In this document: piece by piece, positions 45,059-53,700 of the stretch
Layout of the letters: each line of letters begins with the position of its first letter
Position numbering within the stretch: position 1 is the first letter of the stretch
From: Azospirillum thiophilum
Lineage (GTDB): Bacteria > Pseudomonadota > Alphaproteobacteria > Azospirillales > Azospirillaceae
NCBI RefSeq assembly: GCF_001305595.1
Contig: NZ_CP012401.1
Coordinates: 2,181,001 to 2,245,000, forward strand
Length of the DNA: 64,000 nt
Direction of reading: 5' to 3'
Translations under genes and position numbers: made by a program
The notes under the pieces: model-generated
Databases searched by the model: none
What the model saw: the letters and a program-made list of their open reading frames with translations, nothing else
What the model was told of the DNA's origin: nothing

Positions 45059-46639
45059 TCATGCCAGCGCCCGGCCTTCGGCATAGCCGTAGCTGACGTA
45101 ATGCTGCTTGGCTCCGGTCAGGCTTCCGCTCACCGCGGCGGCGACGTCCGGATTGACGGCCAGATAGGCGGCGGCGTCGAAGGCGGTGAAGGATCGTCCC
45201 TCGAACCGGCCGTACACGATGTAATGCAGTTCCACCGCCTCGCTGTCGCTGCCGAAGGCGGCGATCAGGTCGGGGTTGCTGGCCTCGTAGGACAGGGTGT
45301 CGAACAGGGTCGCGCTGCGGCCTTCGCGGTTGCCGAACTCGATGTAGTGCCGGGTCGCGGCGCCGGCATCGCTGCCGAAGGCGTTCAACAGGTCGCCGTA
45401 GCCGGCCAGGTAGTTGTAGGGATCGAACCCGGTCAGGCTGCGCCCCTCATAGAGGCCGTTGGTGGCGAAATGCTGCGTTCCGGCGCCGGCATCGGTGCCG
45501 AAGGCGGCGATCAGGTCGCCGCTGGAGGCGATGTAGCGCAGCGCGTCGAAGCTGCCGGACACGCTGGCGGCGAGCGCCGTGCCGGTGTCGGAGAAGCGCA
45601 GATACTCGATGCCGGTCAGCAGGTCGTTGCCGTCGGCGCCGCTGACGACATAGCGGCCGCCGTCGAACTGCAGCACCCGGTATTGGGAGCGCGTGCCGCT
45701 GAACACCACGGTGTCGGTGCCGGCGCCGCCGTCCAGGACGTTGCCCAGGCTGTTGACGGTGATGCTGTCGTCACCGGACCCGCCGGTGGCCTGCTGGATC
45801 GTGGTGCCGTAGGCCAGTGCCAGGAACAGGGTGCTTCCCGCGGTGCTGAAGCCGCCGGCGCGCAGGTCGAGCGACAGGGCGGCGGTCTGTGCGCTGCCGT
45901 CCAGGCCGTTGCGCCCGCTGGCGTCCCACAGGGTGGTGAAGCTGGCGCTGTTCAGCGTGTAGCTGGTGTCGCCGGCCCCGGTGGCGGTGTTGGCGCCGTA
46001 GAGATACTGGATCGCCGCGATGTCGTAGAGGCTGGGGCCGGTCAGGTAGCTGCCGGAGGGCAGGGCGTCGTTGTCGACGTACGACATGATGCTGTAGGCG
46101 TAGTTGTCGGTCGCCGTCGGGAGATAGGGCCCTTCCGTCCCGTCGCTGGAGCCGGCGTTGTAGTTGCCGGGATGCTTCAGCCCCAGCGCATGGCCGATCT
46201 CGTGGACCAGTGTCAGATAGCCGTAGCTGCCCAGCGTCGGGCTGCTGTTGGCGGCGCTGTCGTTGGCGAGGAATACCTGCCCGCCCTGCGACGCGGTCGA
46301 CGGATAGTAGGCGTAGGCCGCCGACTGGCCGTACTGGCGGTTGGTGCCGAAGGCGATGGTCGCACCGGAGACGTCGGTGGTCTCGACGAAGGTGATGTTG
46401 GCGACGGCGCTCCAGGCCGCCAGCGCCTGGCGGACGGCGGCGCGCTGCGCCGTGCTCATCGTCGCGAAACCGCTGGAATCGGCCGAGGACACCTGCCGCG
46501 AGCTGGTCAGGAAGGCGTAGGTGACGGTGACGGCGCCACCGACGGCGCTGCCGTCCAGTACGGTGCCGTTGCTGCCCCAATGCGGCGTCCCGCTGGCCAG
46601 CAGGGCGGAGATGTAATCGGTCAGCACGGACTGGCTCAT
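45059..46639 (-). CDS. Secreted M10 (serralysin-like) metallopeptidase with C-terminal repeats
   Basis: Zinc metallopeptidase of 526 residues with no classical signal peptide, as expected for type I secretion. The metzincin motif HEIGHALGLKHP (residues 146-157) and the Met-turn SIMSY (183-187) are intact. After the catalytic domain comes a peptidase-M10 C-terminal region with a short RTX-like GGSGDDSITV and DGGAGTDTVVF block (about 287-315). Residues 364-526 are four tandem 41-residue repeats. The start at 46639 begins MSQSVLTDYI. It lies downstream of the phospholipase on the same strand, about 110 bases away. No type I exporter is seen in the window. Confidence 0.87.
   Translation of the reverse strand: MSQSVLTDYISALLASGTPHWGSNGTVLDGSAVGGAVTVTYAFLTSSRQVSSADSSGFATMSTAQRAAVRQALAAWSAVANITFVETTDVSGATIAFGTNRQYGQSAAYAYYPSTASQGGQVFLANDSAANSSPTLGSYGYLTLVHEIGHALGLKHPGNYNAGSSDGTEGPYLPTATDNYAYSIMSYVDNDALPSGSYLTGPSLYDIAAIQYLYGANTATGAGDTSYTLNSASFTTLWDASGRNGLDGSAQTAALSLDLRAGGFSTAGSTLFLALAYGTTIQQATGGSGDDSITVNSLGNVLDGGAGTDTVVFSGTRSQYRVLQFDGGRYVVSGADGNDLLTGIEYLRFSDTGTALAASVSGSFDALRYIASSGDLIAAFGTDAGAGTQHFATNGLYEGRSLTGFDPYNYLAGYGDLLNAFGSDAGAATRHYIEFGNREGRSATLFDTLSYEASNPDLIAAFGSDSEAVELHYIVYGRFEGRSFTAFDAAAYLAVNPDVAAAVSGSLTGAKQHYVSYGYAEGRALA
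45062..45550 (-). repeat. Four tandem 41-codon repeats in the metallopeptidase
   Basis: The repeats follow the pattern F-D-x3-Y-x-A-x3-D-L-x2-A-F-G-x-D-x7-H-Y-x3-G-x2-E-G-R-S. Copies 1-3 are exactly 41 residues and copy 4 is 40, running to the C-terminus. Copies are diverged at the DNA level. Similar repeats occur in other alphaproteobacterial secreted calcium-binding proteins; their function is not established. Confidence 0.85.
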
Positions 46640-46737
46640 GGGCGGCTCTCGGGAGGAATCGCGGGTCTGGCTTCCGGGGAGGGTGGACCCGGCCGACTGG
46701 TGATACGGCCGAAAGGGGCATGGTCCGGCGCGGCCGG

Positions 46738-46753
46738 TTAAGACACCGCTTAC
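46738..46753 (-). promoter_or_regulatory. CtrA-like box upstream of the metallopeptidase
   Basis: Read on the minus strand the site is TAAG-N7-TTAACC, one or two changes from the CtrA pattern TTAA-N7-TTAAC, about 100 bases before the metallopeptidase start. The match is weak evidence by itself. Confidence 0.35.
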
Positions 46754-47766
46754 GCCCGGCGTAGGGCGAACTCGATGGAGGGGCGTAGCATCGCCGCGGC
46801 GGCGTGGCCGATCTCCACCGCCTCGGCCGCGCGGTCGAATTCCAGGATGCCGATATGGGCCAGCCGCGGCGCGATCAGCACGTCCGGCGGCTCGCCGGCC
46901 AGCCGCGAGCGGGTGATGCGGTCCTGCATGATGTCGATCGACCCTGCCATCACCTCCAGCGCGTTCGGCATCTGCCGGTGGGCGCGGGCATGGGTTTGGG
47001 TGTCGTCGATCTGGTCGGCGAGGAAGCGGGTGCGCCGGCTGGGCTTGCGGCCGAGCCAGGTCGAGATCTGGCTGGTCAGTTGCGACAGGGCGGGGGAACC
47101 GGCATCGCCGCCGGCCACCACCGGCTCCGGTGGCGTCACCTTGGCAGCCGCTCCCTTGCCGCCCGTCCCCTTGCCGTTGCGGCCGCCCGGCCGCCCCAGC
47201 GGCGACAGCTCGCTGTTCAGGTTGACCGCCACCACGATGTCCGCCCCCAGCGCCCGGCACAGCGACACCGGCACCGGGTTCACCAGCGCGCCGTCGACCA
47301 GCAGATGATGGTCGCGCCGCACCGCCGGGAACAGTCCGGGCATCGCCGCCGACGCCATCACCGCCGACATCAGCGGCCCGTCGCGCAGCCAGATCTCGCG
47401 CCCCGTCGACAGGTCGGTGGCGACGGTGGCGAAGGGACGGCGCAGATCCTCGATCCGGACGTTGCTGCGCTCGTTGTCGAAGCGGCCGAAGGCCTTCTCG
47501 GCGGCGACCAGCCCGCCGCGGCGGAAGGTCAGGTCGATGATGCCCAGCATGCCGAGCCAGCCCATCTTCTGCGCCCAGGCCTGGAGCTCGTCGAGCTGGT
47601 CGGTCAGGTAGGCCGCCCCCACCGCGGCGCCGATCGACGTGCCGCAGATGATGTCCGGCTCGATCCCGATCTCCTCCAGCGCGCGCAGGACGCCGATATG
47701 CGCCCAGCCCCGCGCCGCGCCGCTGCCCAGCGCCAGCCCGATCTTCAGGTCGGTCCCCTTCGCCAT
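46750..47766 (-). CDS. Patatin-like phospholipase (RssA-like)
   Basis: Serine lipid hydrolase of 338 residues. The patatin motifs are visible: the oxyanion loop GSGAARGWAHIGVL (about 14-27), the nucleophile box GTSIGAAVGAAY (Ser near 43; G-x-S-x-G), and the catalytic Asp in VDGALVNPVPV (about 157-167). The middle has a Gly/Lys-rich insertion (GRPGGRNGKGTGGKG). The start at 47766 is preferred to ATG 47772 because AGGGG then sits at a usable distance. No signal peptide is seen. It may be cotranscribed with the metallopeptidase, although a CtrA-like box lies between. Confidence 0.88.
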   Translation of the reverse strand: MAKGTDLKIGLALGSGAARGWAHIGVLRALEEIGIEPDIICGTSIGAAVGAAYLTDQLDELQAWAQKMGWLGMLGIIDLTFRRGGLVAAEKAFGRFDNERSNVRIEDLRRPFATVATDLSTGREIWLRDGPLMSAVMASAAMPGLFPAVRRDHHLLVDGALVNPVPVSLCRALGADIVVAVNLNSELSPLGRPGGRNGKGTGGKGAAAKVTPPEPVVAGGDAGSPALSQLTSQISTWLGRKPSRRTRFLADQIDDTQTHARAHRQMPNALEVMAGSIDIMQDRITRSRLAGEPPDVLIAPRLAHIGILEFDRAAEAVEIGHAAAAMLRPSIEFALRRA

Positions 47767-48085
47767 CCACATCCCCTGTCACAGCCGGCCGGTGCATATC
47801 CGGCCTTGATCTTGAGCTTACCATCCGGGCAGCGCGGCCGGGTATCGGAAGCGGCCGGAAGAGGCACGCCGCCGGAGGCCGGACCATCGCCGCGTGGGAG
47901 GTGGGAATTATCGACAATTCTCCCGACCTTTGACCTGGGTCATCGAAGCCGGGTCGGCGACTGTGGCATTTCTGTGCCAGTTGGGCGGGAAGGATATCCC
48001 TATGCTGGGCGTTAACCATGCGTCAACTGGCTGGTGACTAATTTCGTTGCATTGCAGTGAAGTTCTCGAACCCGGAAGAACCGTC
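47767..48085. other. Intergenic region upstream of the phospholipase
   Basis: This 319-base stretch separates the divergent phospholipase and the small membrane protein at 48086. It contains the inverted repeat GAATT-atcgac-AATTC at 47905-47920, set in a larger imperfect dyad GGGAATT...AATTCTCCC, and a TTAACCAT element at 48012-48019. I see no gene in it. Confidence 0.5.
48012..48019 (+). promoter_or_regulatory. TTAACCAT, CtrA half-site-like element
   Basis: TTAACCAT is the 8-base form of CtrA half-site known from Caulobacter. It lies 67 bases before the 43-residue membrane protein gene. A single 8-mer can occur by chance; its weight comes from similar boxes near cheZ and the flagellar genes. 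Confidence 0.35.
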
Positions 48086-48217
48086 ATGGCCGACGAACTG
48101 AAAAGCTTCAGGAAGGATTGGAAACGCTGGTCGCCGGTGGAAAGGCTGACCGCGGTCACAATCCTGCTCGTCATCGCCATGCTGTTGGCCGCGCGTGCCG
48201 CCGACGGGCTGTTCTGA
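48086..48217 (+). CDS. Small single-pass membrane protein, 43 residues
   Basis: A short frame beginning MADELKSFRKDWKRWSPVER and then a hydrophobic helix (TAVTILLVIAMLLAARAA, residues about 22-39) ending GLF. GGAAGA precedes the ATG at suitable distance. The basic N-terminus and single helix suggest an inner-membrane protein with its N-terminus in the cytoplasm. I do not recognise the family. It lies upstream of the cheZ operon but about 330 bases separate them. Confidence 0.6.
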   Translation: MADELKSFRKDWKRWSPVERLTAVTILLVIAMLLAARAADGLF

Positions 48218-48282
48218 CCGGACCAGCCGACGCGCAACTCCGTTGCGACCCGCCGCTCCGCGGCCGAGGCCCGGGCGCCGCC

Positions 48283-48350
48283 CCGTGGCCGTTGCAAACC
48301 CGCCACTCCGTGGCCGTTGCATACTCGCCACTCCGTGGCGGTGGCGACAT
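48283..48350. repeat. 25-base tandem repeat, about 2.7 copies
   Basis: The unit CCGTGGCCGTTGCAAACCCG-CCACT occupies 48283-48307 and 48308-48332 with 2 changes between copies, and a partial diverged copy starts at 48333. Diverged relatives (CGTTGCGACCCGCCGCTCCG) extend upstream to about 48231. It is non-coding and lies between the small membrane protein and cheZ. Confidence 0.75.
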
Positions 48351-48354
48351 TGTC

Positions 48355-48370
48355 TTTACGGGCTCTTAAC
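48355..48370 (+). promoter_or_regulatory. CtrA-like box upstream of cheZ
   Basis: TTTA-N7-TTAAC at 48355-48370 differs at one base from the CtrA consensus TTAA-N7-TTAAC. It lies about 180 bases before the cheZ start, upstream of the cheZ-motB-like-TPR operon. Confidence 0.5.
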
Positions 48371-48547
48371 CCTCGCGCCATAGGCTTGGCCCGCTCGGAC
48401 AGTTCCTGGGACGGTCGGGCGCCGCATGCGGCCGGAGCGTTGCAGCTCCGCCACAAGGGCACCGACGGGCGCTCGCCGGAGGGCGCCGACAGGGAAGGGT
48501 CCGGCATCTGCCCGCAAGGCCATAGCCCCTCTCGCTGGACACGCCCG

Positions 48548-49252
48548 ATGACCTTCTCCGCCCAATCCGCCGTGACGGAACAGAAGATGCTGAGGCAGCG
48601 CCTCGACTCCGCCTTCGCCCAAGCGGCGCAGCCGCTGTCGCGCGACGAGGTGACGGAGATCGTCCGCAACATCCTGGGCAGCATGGACGGCGACATCTCC
48701 GCCACCGACCTGCGCCTGTACAAGGAGGTCGTGGACCTCGCCAAATACATCGAGACCGCCAAGCAGGAGATCGCGGCCCTCCAGCCCGCCGAGATCCGCG
48801 ACGAGCACATCCGCAGCGCCACCGACGAGCTGGACGCGGTGATCGGCGCGACCGAGAAGGCGACCTTCGCCATCTTCGACGCCTGCGACGCCATCGGCGC
48901 CATCGCCGGCCAGTCGGAGGCCGCGACCTCGGCCCAGTTGAACGACCAGATCACCAAGATCTACGAAGCCTGCAACTTCCAGGACATTACCGGCCAGCGC
49001 ATCGCCAAGGTGGTGCGTACGCTCAAGCACATCGAATCGAAGGTCGACATGATCGTCGCCGCCTTCGGCAGCGAGGTGCGCCAGAACCACGCCCCGCGGC
49101 TGGCGAAGCTGGCGGCGGAGGATGCGGAAGCCGCCCATTACGAGCCGATGAGTGCCGCGGAGGCGGATCAGCAACTGCTGCACGGCCCGCAGCTGCCGGG
49201 CAACGCCATGGACCAGGACGAGATCGACCGCCTGCTCGCCAGCTTCGACTGA
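48548..49252 (+). CDS. cheZ: Chemotaxis protein phosphatase CheZ
   Basis: CheY-phosphate phosphatase of 234 residues, predicted as a long helical hairpin. The catalytic segment FQDITGQRIAKVVRTLKHIE (about 143-162) holds the conserved Gln-Asp...Gln of CheZ, and the C-terminus DQDEIDRLLASFD fits the CheY-binding tail. Start at 48548. It terminates the CheY signal at the flagellar motor. The next gene starts four bases after its stop. CheZ is patchy in alphaproteobacteria, many of which use other phosphate sinks. Confidence 0.85.
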   Translation: MTFSAQSAVTEQKMLRQRLDSAFAQAAQPLSRDEVTEIVRNILGSMDGDISATDLRLYKEVVDLAKYIETAKQEIAALQPAEIRDEHIRSATDELDAVIGATEKATFAIFDACDAIGAIAGQSEAATSAQLNDQITKIYEACNFQDITGQRIAKVVRTLKHIESKVDMIVAAFGSEVRQNHAPRLAKLAAEDAEAAHYEPMSAAEADQQLLHGPQLPGNAMDQDEIDRLLASFD

Positions 49253-49256
49253 CGCC

Positions 49257-50069
49257 ATGCGGGCCGGCAAACCCACCAGCGGCCAGACGGCGTCCGGCGC
49301 CTCATCGGCGGCCGACGCGCTGTCGAGGCTGCGGGCCGGTGGCCGCCGCATGCTCGGGTCCGGCCCCAATGCCGGGCCACCCGGTGTCGGCCCCAATACA
49401 GGCCATGCCAATCCCAACAACGGCAGCATCCTGCTGCTGCTGTCGCTGTTCCTGCTGCTGCTGGTGTTCTTCATCGTGCTGAACGCCAATTCGGTGCAGA
49501 CGGCGCAGAAGGTGAAGGCGGTCGCCGCCTCGCTGGAGCGGACCTTTCCCAGCTTCGTCATCGACCCGCGGCTGCGCGACGGGACGGAACAGGTGGCCTC
49601 GCGTGCCGGGACGGTGTTCGCGGTGCAGCGGCTGGAGGGCATCGGCACCCTGTTCGCCACCGCCGTCGCCGTCGCCAAGGTGGAGGTGGTGTCCCCCGGC
49701 CGGCTGCTGGAGGTGCGGCTGCCCGCCGACGACCTGTTCGTTCCCGGCACCATGGCGCTGCGGCCCGACCGCCAGGGGCTGATCGACCGCATCGCCGATG
49801 CGTTGCGCCAGTCGCGCCAGGGCGAGCGGATGGAACTGGACGCCCTGCTCGGCATCGGCCCGACCGGCACGCCGAGCCAGCCGCCGGGCCCGGTGGCCCG
49901 GGCCGGCGCGCTTGCCCGCGCGCTGATCGCCGACGGCGCGCCGGAGCGCAACGTCACCGTCGGCATCGAACGCGGCGAACCGGGCGGGGTGCGCCTGCTG
50001 TTCACCCTGCGTTGGGACGACGAGGCGCCGGCCCGGCGCGACGGCACCAAGCCAGGGGGGCGGACATGA
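49257..50069 (+). CDS. MotB-like protein 1 (no plug aspartate)
   Basis: Membrane protein of 270 residues: a 55-residue Gly/Pro/Ser-rich cytoplasmic N-terminus, one transmembrane helix (SILLLLSLFLLLLVFFIVLN, about 57-76) and a periplasmic region whose LFVPGTMALRPDRQGLIDRIA (about 161-181) resembles the start of an OmpA/MotB peptidoglycan-binding domain. The helix has no aspartate where MotB carries its proton-binding residue, and the OmpA-like core is degenerate. It overlaps the second MotB-like gene by four bases. Role in the motor is inferred from context. Confidence 0.65.
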   Translation: MRAGKPTSGQTASGASSAADALSRLRAGGRRMLGSGPNAGPPGVGPNTGHANPNNGSILLLLSLFLLLLVFFIVLNANSVQTAQKVKAVAASLERTFPSFVIDPRLRDGTEQVASRAGTVFAVQRLEGIGTLFATAVAVAKVEVVSPGRLLEVRLPADDLFVPGTMALRPDRQGLIDRIADALRQSRQGERMELDALLGIGPTGTPSQPPGPVARAGALARALIADGAPERNVTVGIERGEPGGVRLLFTLRWDDEAPARRDGTKPGGRT

Positions 50070-50785
50070 TCCGCGTGCCGGGCACTGGCACGGGCGCCGG
50101 CGGCAGGGCCGCGGCGGAGGCGGGCGCCAGCCAGCGCAAGACGCTGTGGCTGATCAGCTTCACCGACCTGATCTCCTTGATGCTGGCCTTCTTCGTGCTG
50201 ATGTATTCGATGAGCGAGCCGGAAGCGGAACGCTGGACCCGTCTGGCCAAGGGCATGTCGGAGTCGATCCCCGCCGCACGGTCGACCGCGACCGCGCCGT
50301 CGGACCGGCCGGCCGATCCGAACGCCGCCTTCAACGCCCAGGCGGTGGAGGCGCGGGTGGCCATCGACCTGTATTATCTGGCAGCCCTGCTGGGCAGCCA
50401 GCTGCGCTCCAACGCCGAGCTGTCGGTGGTCGATGTCCGGCGCGAGGACGACCGCGTGGTCATCCGCCTGCCGGGCGAGCGGATCTTCGATCCGACCGGC
50501 GCCGCCTTCACCGAGGAGGGGCGCCGGGTGTTGTTCCTGTTGGGGGCGGTCATCGGCCGCATCGGCAACCGGATCGAGCTGGTCGGCCATGCCGAACGCG
50601 AGGATCCGAGCGGCGGCGTGGCCTGGGAACGGGCGCTGACCCGGGCGGTCGCCGTCTCCGCCGCGCTGCGCGAGACCGGCTATCGCCGCGATCTGGTGGC
50701 GCGGGCGGTCATGATGCCGGCTGGCGAGACCGGCGGCGGACGGCTGCCGGTGGACATCGTGGTGCGTGAGGAGGGGGTGGATTGA
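50066..50785 (+). CDS. motB: MotB-like protein 2, OmpA/MotB family
   Basis: Flagellar stator-like protein of 239 residues. The transmembrane segment SFTDLISLMLAFFVLMYSMS (about 29-48) has the aspartate in the same position as the proton-binding Asp of MotB. The periplasmic domain shows an OmpA/MotB pattern: FDPTGAAFTEEGRRVLFLLG (about 142-161) and IELVGHAEREDPSGG (about 171-185). No motA neighbour is present, so whether it forms a stator with MotA from elsewhere is open. It overlaps its upstream and downstream neighbours by four bases. Confidence 0.75.
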   Translation: MIRVPGTGTGAGGRAAAEAGASQRKTLWLISFTDLISLMLAFFVLMYSMSEPEAERWTRLAKGMSESIPAARSTATAPSDRPADPNAAFNAQAVEARVAIDLYYLAALLGSQLRSNAELSVVDVRREDDRVVIRLPGERIFDPTGAAFTEEGRRVLFLLGAVIGRIGNRIELVGHAEREDPSGGVAWERALTRAVAVSAALRETGYRRDLVARAVMMPAGETGGGRLPVDIVVREEGVD

Positions 50786-53700
50786 CGGTGGCGGGACGGT
50801 CGGCACATCGAAGGAAGCGTTGGCTGCGCGGCTGTTCCGCCGCGGCGGCGCTGCTGGCCGTGCCGGTCCTGCTGTCGCCGGGTCTCCTCGCCGGGGCTGC
50901 CGAGGCCGCCACCGTGCCGGTGCGCGCCGGCAGCCACAAGGAGTTCGGTCGCCTGGTCTTCGACTGGCCGGTCAAGGTCGATTTCACCACGTCCGTCGAG
51001 GGCGGCCGGCTGGTCGTCGCCTTCACCGAGCCGATCGACGCGGCGCTCGGCCCACCGGTGCGGGCGCTGCCCGACTATCTGGCCGCCGGCCGGGTCGAGG
51101 CGGACGGCAGGACCGTGTCCTTCGACCTGAAGCGCCCGGTGTCGGTCAGGAGCTTCCGCAACGGCAACGCCGTCGCCCTCGACCTGTCGCCCGCCCCGGC
51201 GAATGCCGCGCCCCAGAACACGCCTCCCCCGAACGCGCCGCCCAACGTCGCACCGCAACCGGCGCCTGCCGCCGCCAAGCCGGTGCCGTCGGCCGGGCGG
51301 GTGCGGGTGCAGGCCGCAGACCGGCCCGATCAGAGCCGCCTGACTTTCGACTGGCCGTCGCCGGTCGGCTATTCGGTCAAGCGCGATGGCGCCGCGGTGA
51401 CGGTCGCCTTCGACAAGGGCGGCACCCCCGACCTGTCGGCGCTGGCCAGGGCGAAGCTGCGCAACATCCAGAATGTCGAGTCCTATCGCCAGCCCGACGG
51501 CGCGCTGGCGGTCACCTTCGCGGTGCCGCAGGATGCCGAGGTGACGGACAGCGCGGCGGGCAGATCGGTGGTGCTGGCGGTCGGCAATCCCGGCTCGCGG
51601 GCAGGCCTGCCCAAGACCGACACGCCCAAGACCGACGCTGCCCAGCCTGCCGCTGCCCAGCCGGCTCCGGTGCCGGCCAGGGATGCGCCGATGGTGGCGT
51701 CGACCAGCTCCGGCCGCTCGGCGACTGCCGCCAATGCAGCGGCGGCCACCCCTGCGGCAATTCCTCCGGCTGAGGCGAAGCCGGCACCCGCCGCACCGGC
51801 GGACGCCAAGTCGCAGCCCGCTGCCGGGCCGAAGGGGCCGGTGCTGACCTTTGACACCGGCGGGCCGGCCTCGATCGCCGTGTATCCGCGGGCCGGGCAG
51901 CTCTATGTCGTGTTCGACCGGCCGATGCCGATCGGTGCCGGCAAGCTGAGCGGCCCCGGTTCCGAACTGATGGGCGCGGTGGAGCCGGTGCCGGCGACCG
52001 GCGGCAGCGTGTTCCGCACCAAGATCGGCCCGATGGTGTGGCCGTCGGTGGATCGGCAGGGAACCGTCTGGCGCATCCAGTCGTCGGCCCGTCCTGCCAA
52101 CATGACCAGTGCCGGCGACCTGCGGGTGGAGCCGGACCCCGATTTCCTGCTGGGTGCCCGGCTGTTGGTGCGCGCTCCCGACGCGGCCAACGTCGTCCAA
52201 TTCACCGATCCCGATGTCGGCGACCGCATCCAGGTGGTGCCACTGCCCAATCCGGGGCAGGGAATGCCGGAACCCCACCGCTATCCGGACCTTGAGGTGA
52301 TGCCCTCATATCAGGGCGTGGTGGTCCGGCCGGTTTCCGACAATGTCACGGTGCGGCCGGTCAAGGAGGGGGTCGAGCTGACCACTGCCGGCGGCCTGCA
52401 TCTGTCCCCCGCCGCCGATGCCGGCAACCCGGCGGTCGCCCCGCCGCCGCCCGGCATGCCGGCGCCCCAATCGGTGCCCCAGCCGGTGCCTTCCCAGTTC
52501 GCCGCCGCCCCGCAGCAGGTTCCGCCACCCGGCGGCTCGTCCGCGGCGATGGAGCCGCCGCGGGCGCAGCCAGCCGCCCAGATGCAGGGCCGCCGCCTGT
52601 TCAACCTGCCGGCCTGGAAGCGCGGCGACCTCGACCATTTCACCGAGGCGCGGCAGGATCTCCAGCTCGCCGTCGTCAACGCGCCGGAGTCCGAGCGGGC
52701 CAAGGCGCAGCTGGACCTCGCGCGCTTCTATTTCGCCAACGGCTTCGGGCAGGAGACGCTCGGCCTGCTCGACGTGCTGCAGCAGAACCAGCCGGATCTG
52801 GAGGGCTGGCCGGAGTTCCGCGCCCTGCGCGGGGCGGCCCGCGTGCTGACCGGCGACCTGGACGGGGCGGAGGCCGACCTGTCGATCCCGGCGCTGGCCG
52901 GCAATCCGGAGGCCGGGCTGTGGCGCGCCGCCATCGCCGCCGACCGCCGCGACTGGCCCAAGGCGATGGCCGGGTTCAGGGCGTCGGGGCAAATCCTGAA
53001 TTCCTACCCGGAACCGATGATCGGCAAGCTCGGGCTGCGCGCGGCGGAGACGGCGCTGGAGACGCGCGACACCGCCACCGCCAAGCGGCTGCTCGACCGC
53101 GTGCTGGAGCACAGCGGCCCGGACCAGGAGGAGAACCCGCAGACCCAGTATCTGCGCGGCCTGCTGTTCGCCCAGACCGGCGAGACCGACCAGGCGCGCG
53201 AGCAACTGACCGCCGCCTTCAACAGCTACGACCGCTTCTACCGGGCCAAGGCCGGGCTGGCGCTGACCAATCTGGAGCTGTCGGAAGGCAAGATGTCGCC
53301 GACGGCGGCGGCGGAGCAGCTGGCCGGCCTGACCTTCACCTGGCGCGGCGACGATCTGGAGATGCAGATCCGCGCGCGCATGGGCGAGGTGCTGATCGCC
53401 GGCGGCGAATATGCCAAGGGGTTCAACACCATGAAGGAGACGGCGGCCCTGGTCGCCGACACTCCCCGGGCGGAGGCGATCACCAAGGAGATGTCGCGCA
53501 TCTTCGCCGACCTCTACAAGGACGGTGCGCAGCGGCTGCCGACGCTGGACGCGCTCCAGCTCTACGACCAGTTCCGCGAGCTGACCCCGGTGGGCGAGGC
53601 CGGCGACGAGATCATCCGGCAGCTGGCCGAGCGGCTGATCTCCATCGACCTGCTGAACCGCGCCGCCGACCTGCTGCAGCATCAGGTGGAATTCCGCCTG

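Larger units (their letters stand above)
48218..48547. other. Leader region of the cheZ operon
   Basis: This 330-base stretch holds the 25-base tandem repeats (48283-48350) and the CtrA-like box (48355-48370). The cheZ frame is open back to 48317, but that part reads as low-complexity sequence without family similarity, so I treat it as leader. Confidence 0.5.

Noticed and set aside
45062..45550. CRISPR-like periodicity in the repeat region
   Set aside because: The period is 123 bases, in frame and diverged at DNA level; it is a protein repeat, not an array of short identical repeats.
45059..48019. A 986-residue fusion of the metallopeptidase with upstream sequence
   Set aside because: The upstream half reads the phospholipase gene in a wrong frame on the same strand. 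The peptidase has its own start at 46639 and the phospholipase its own frame.
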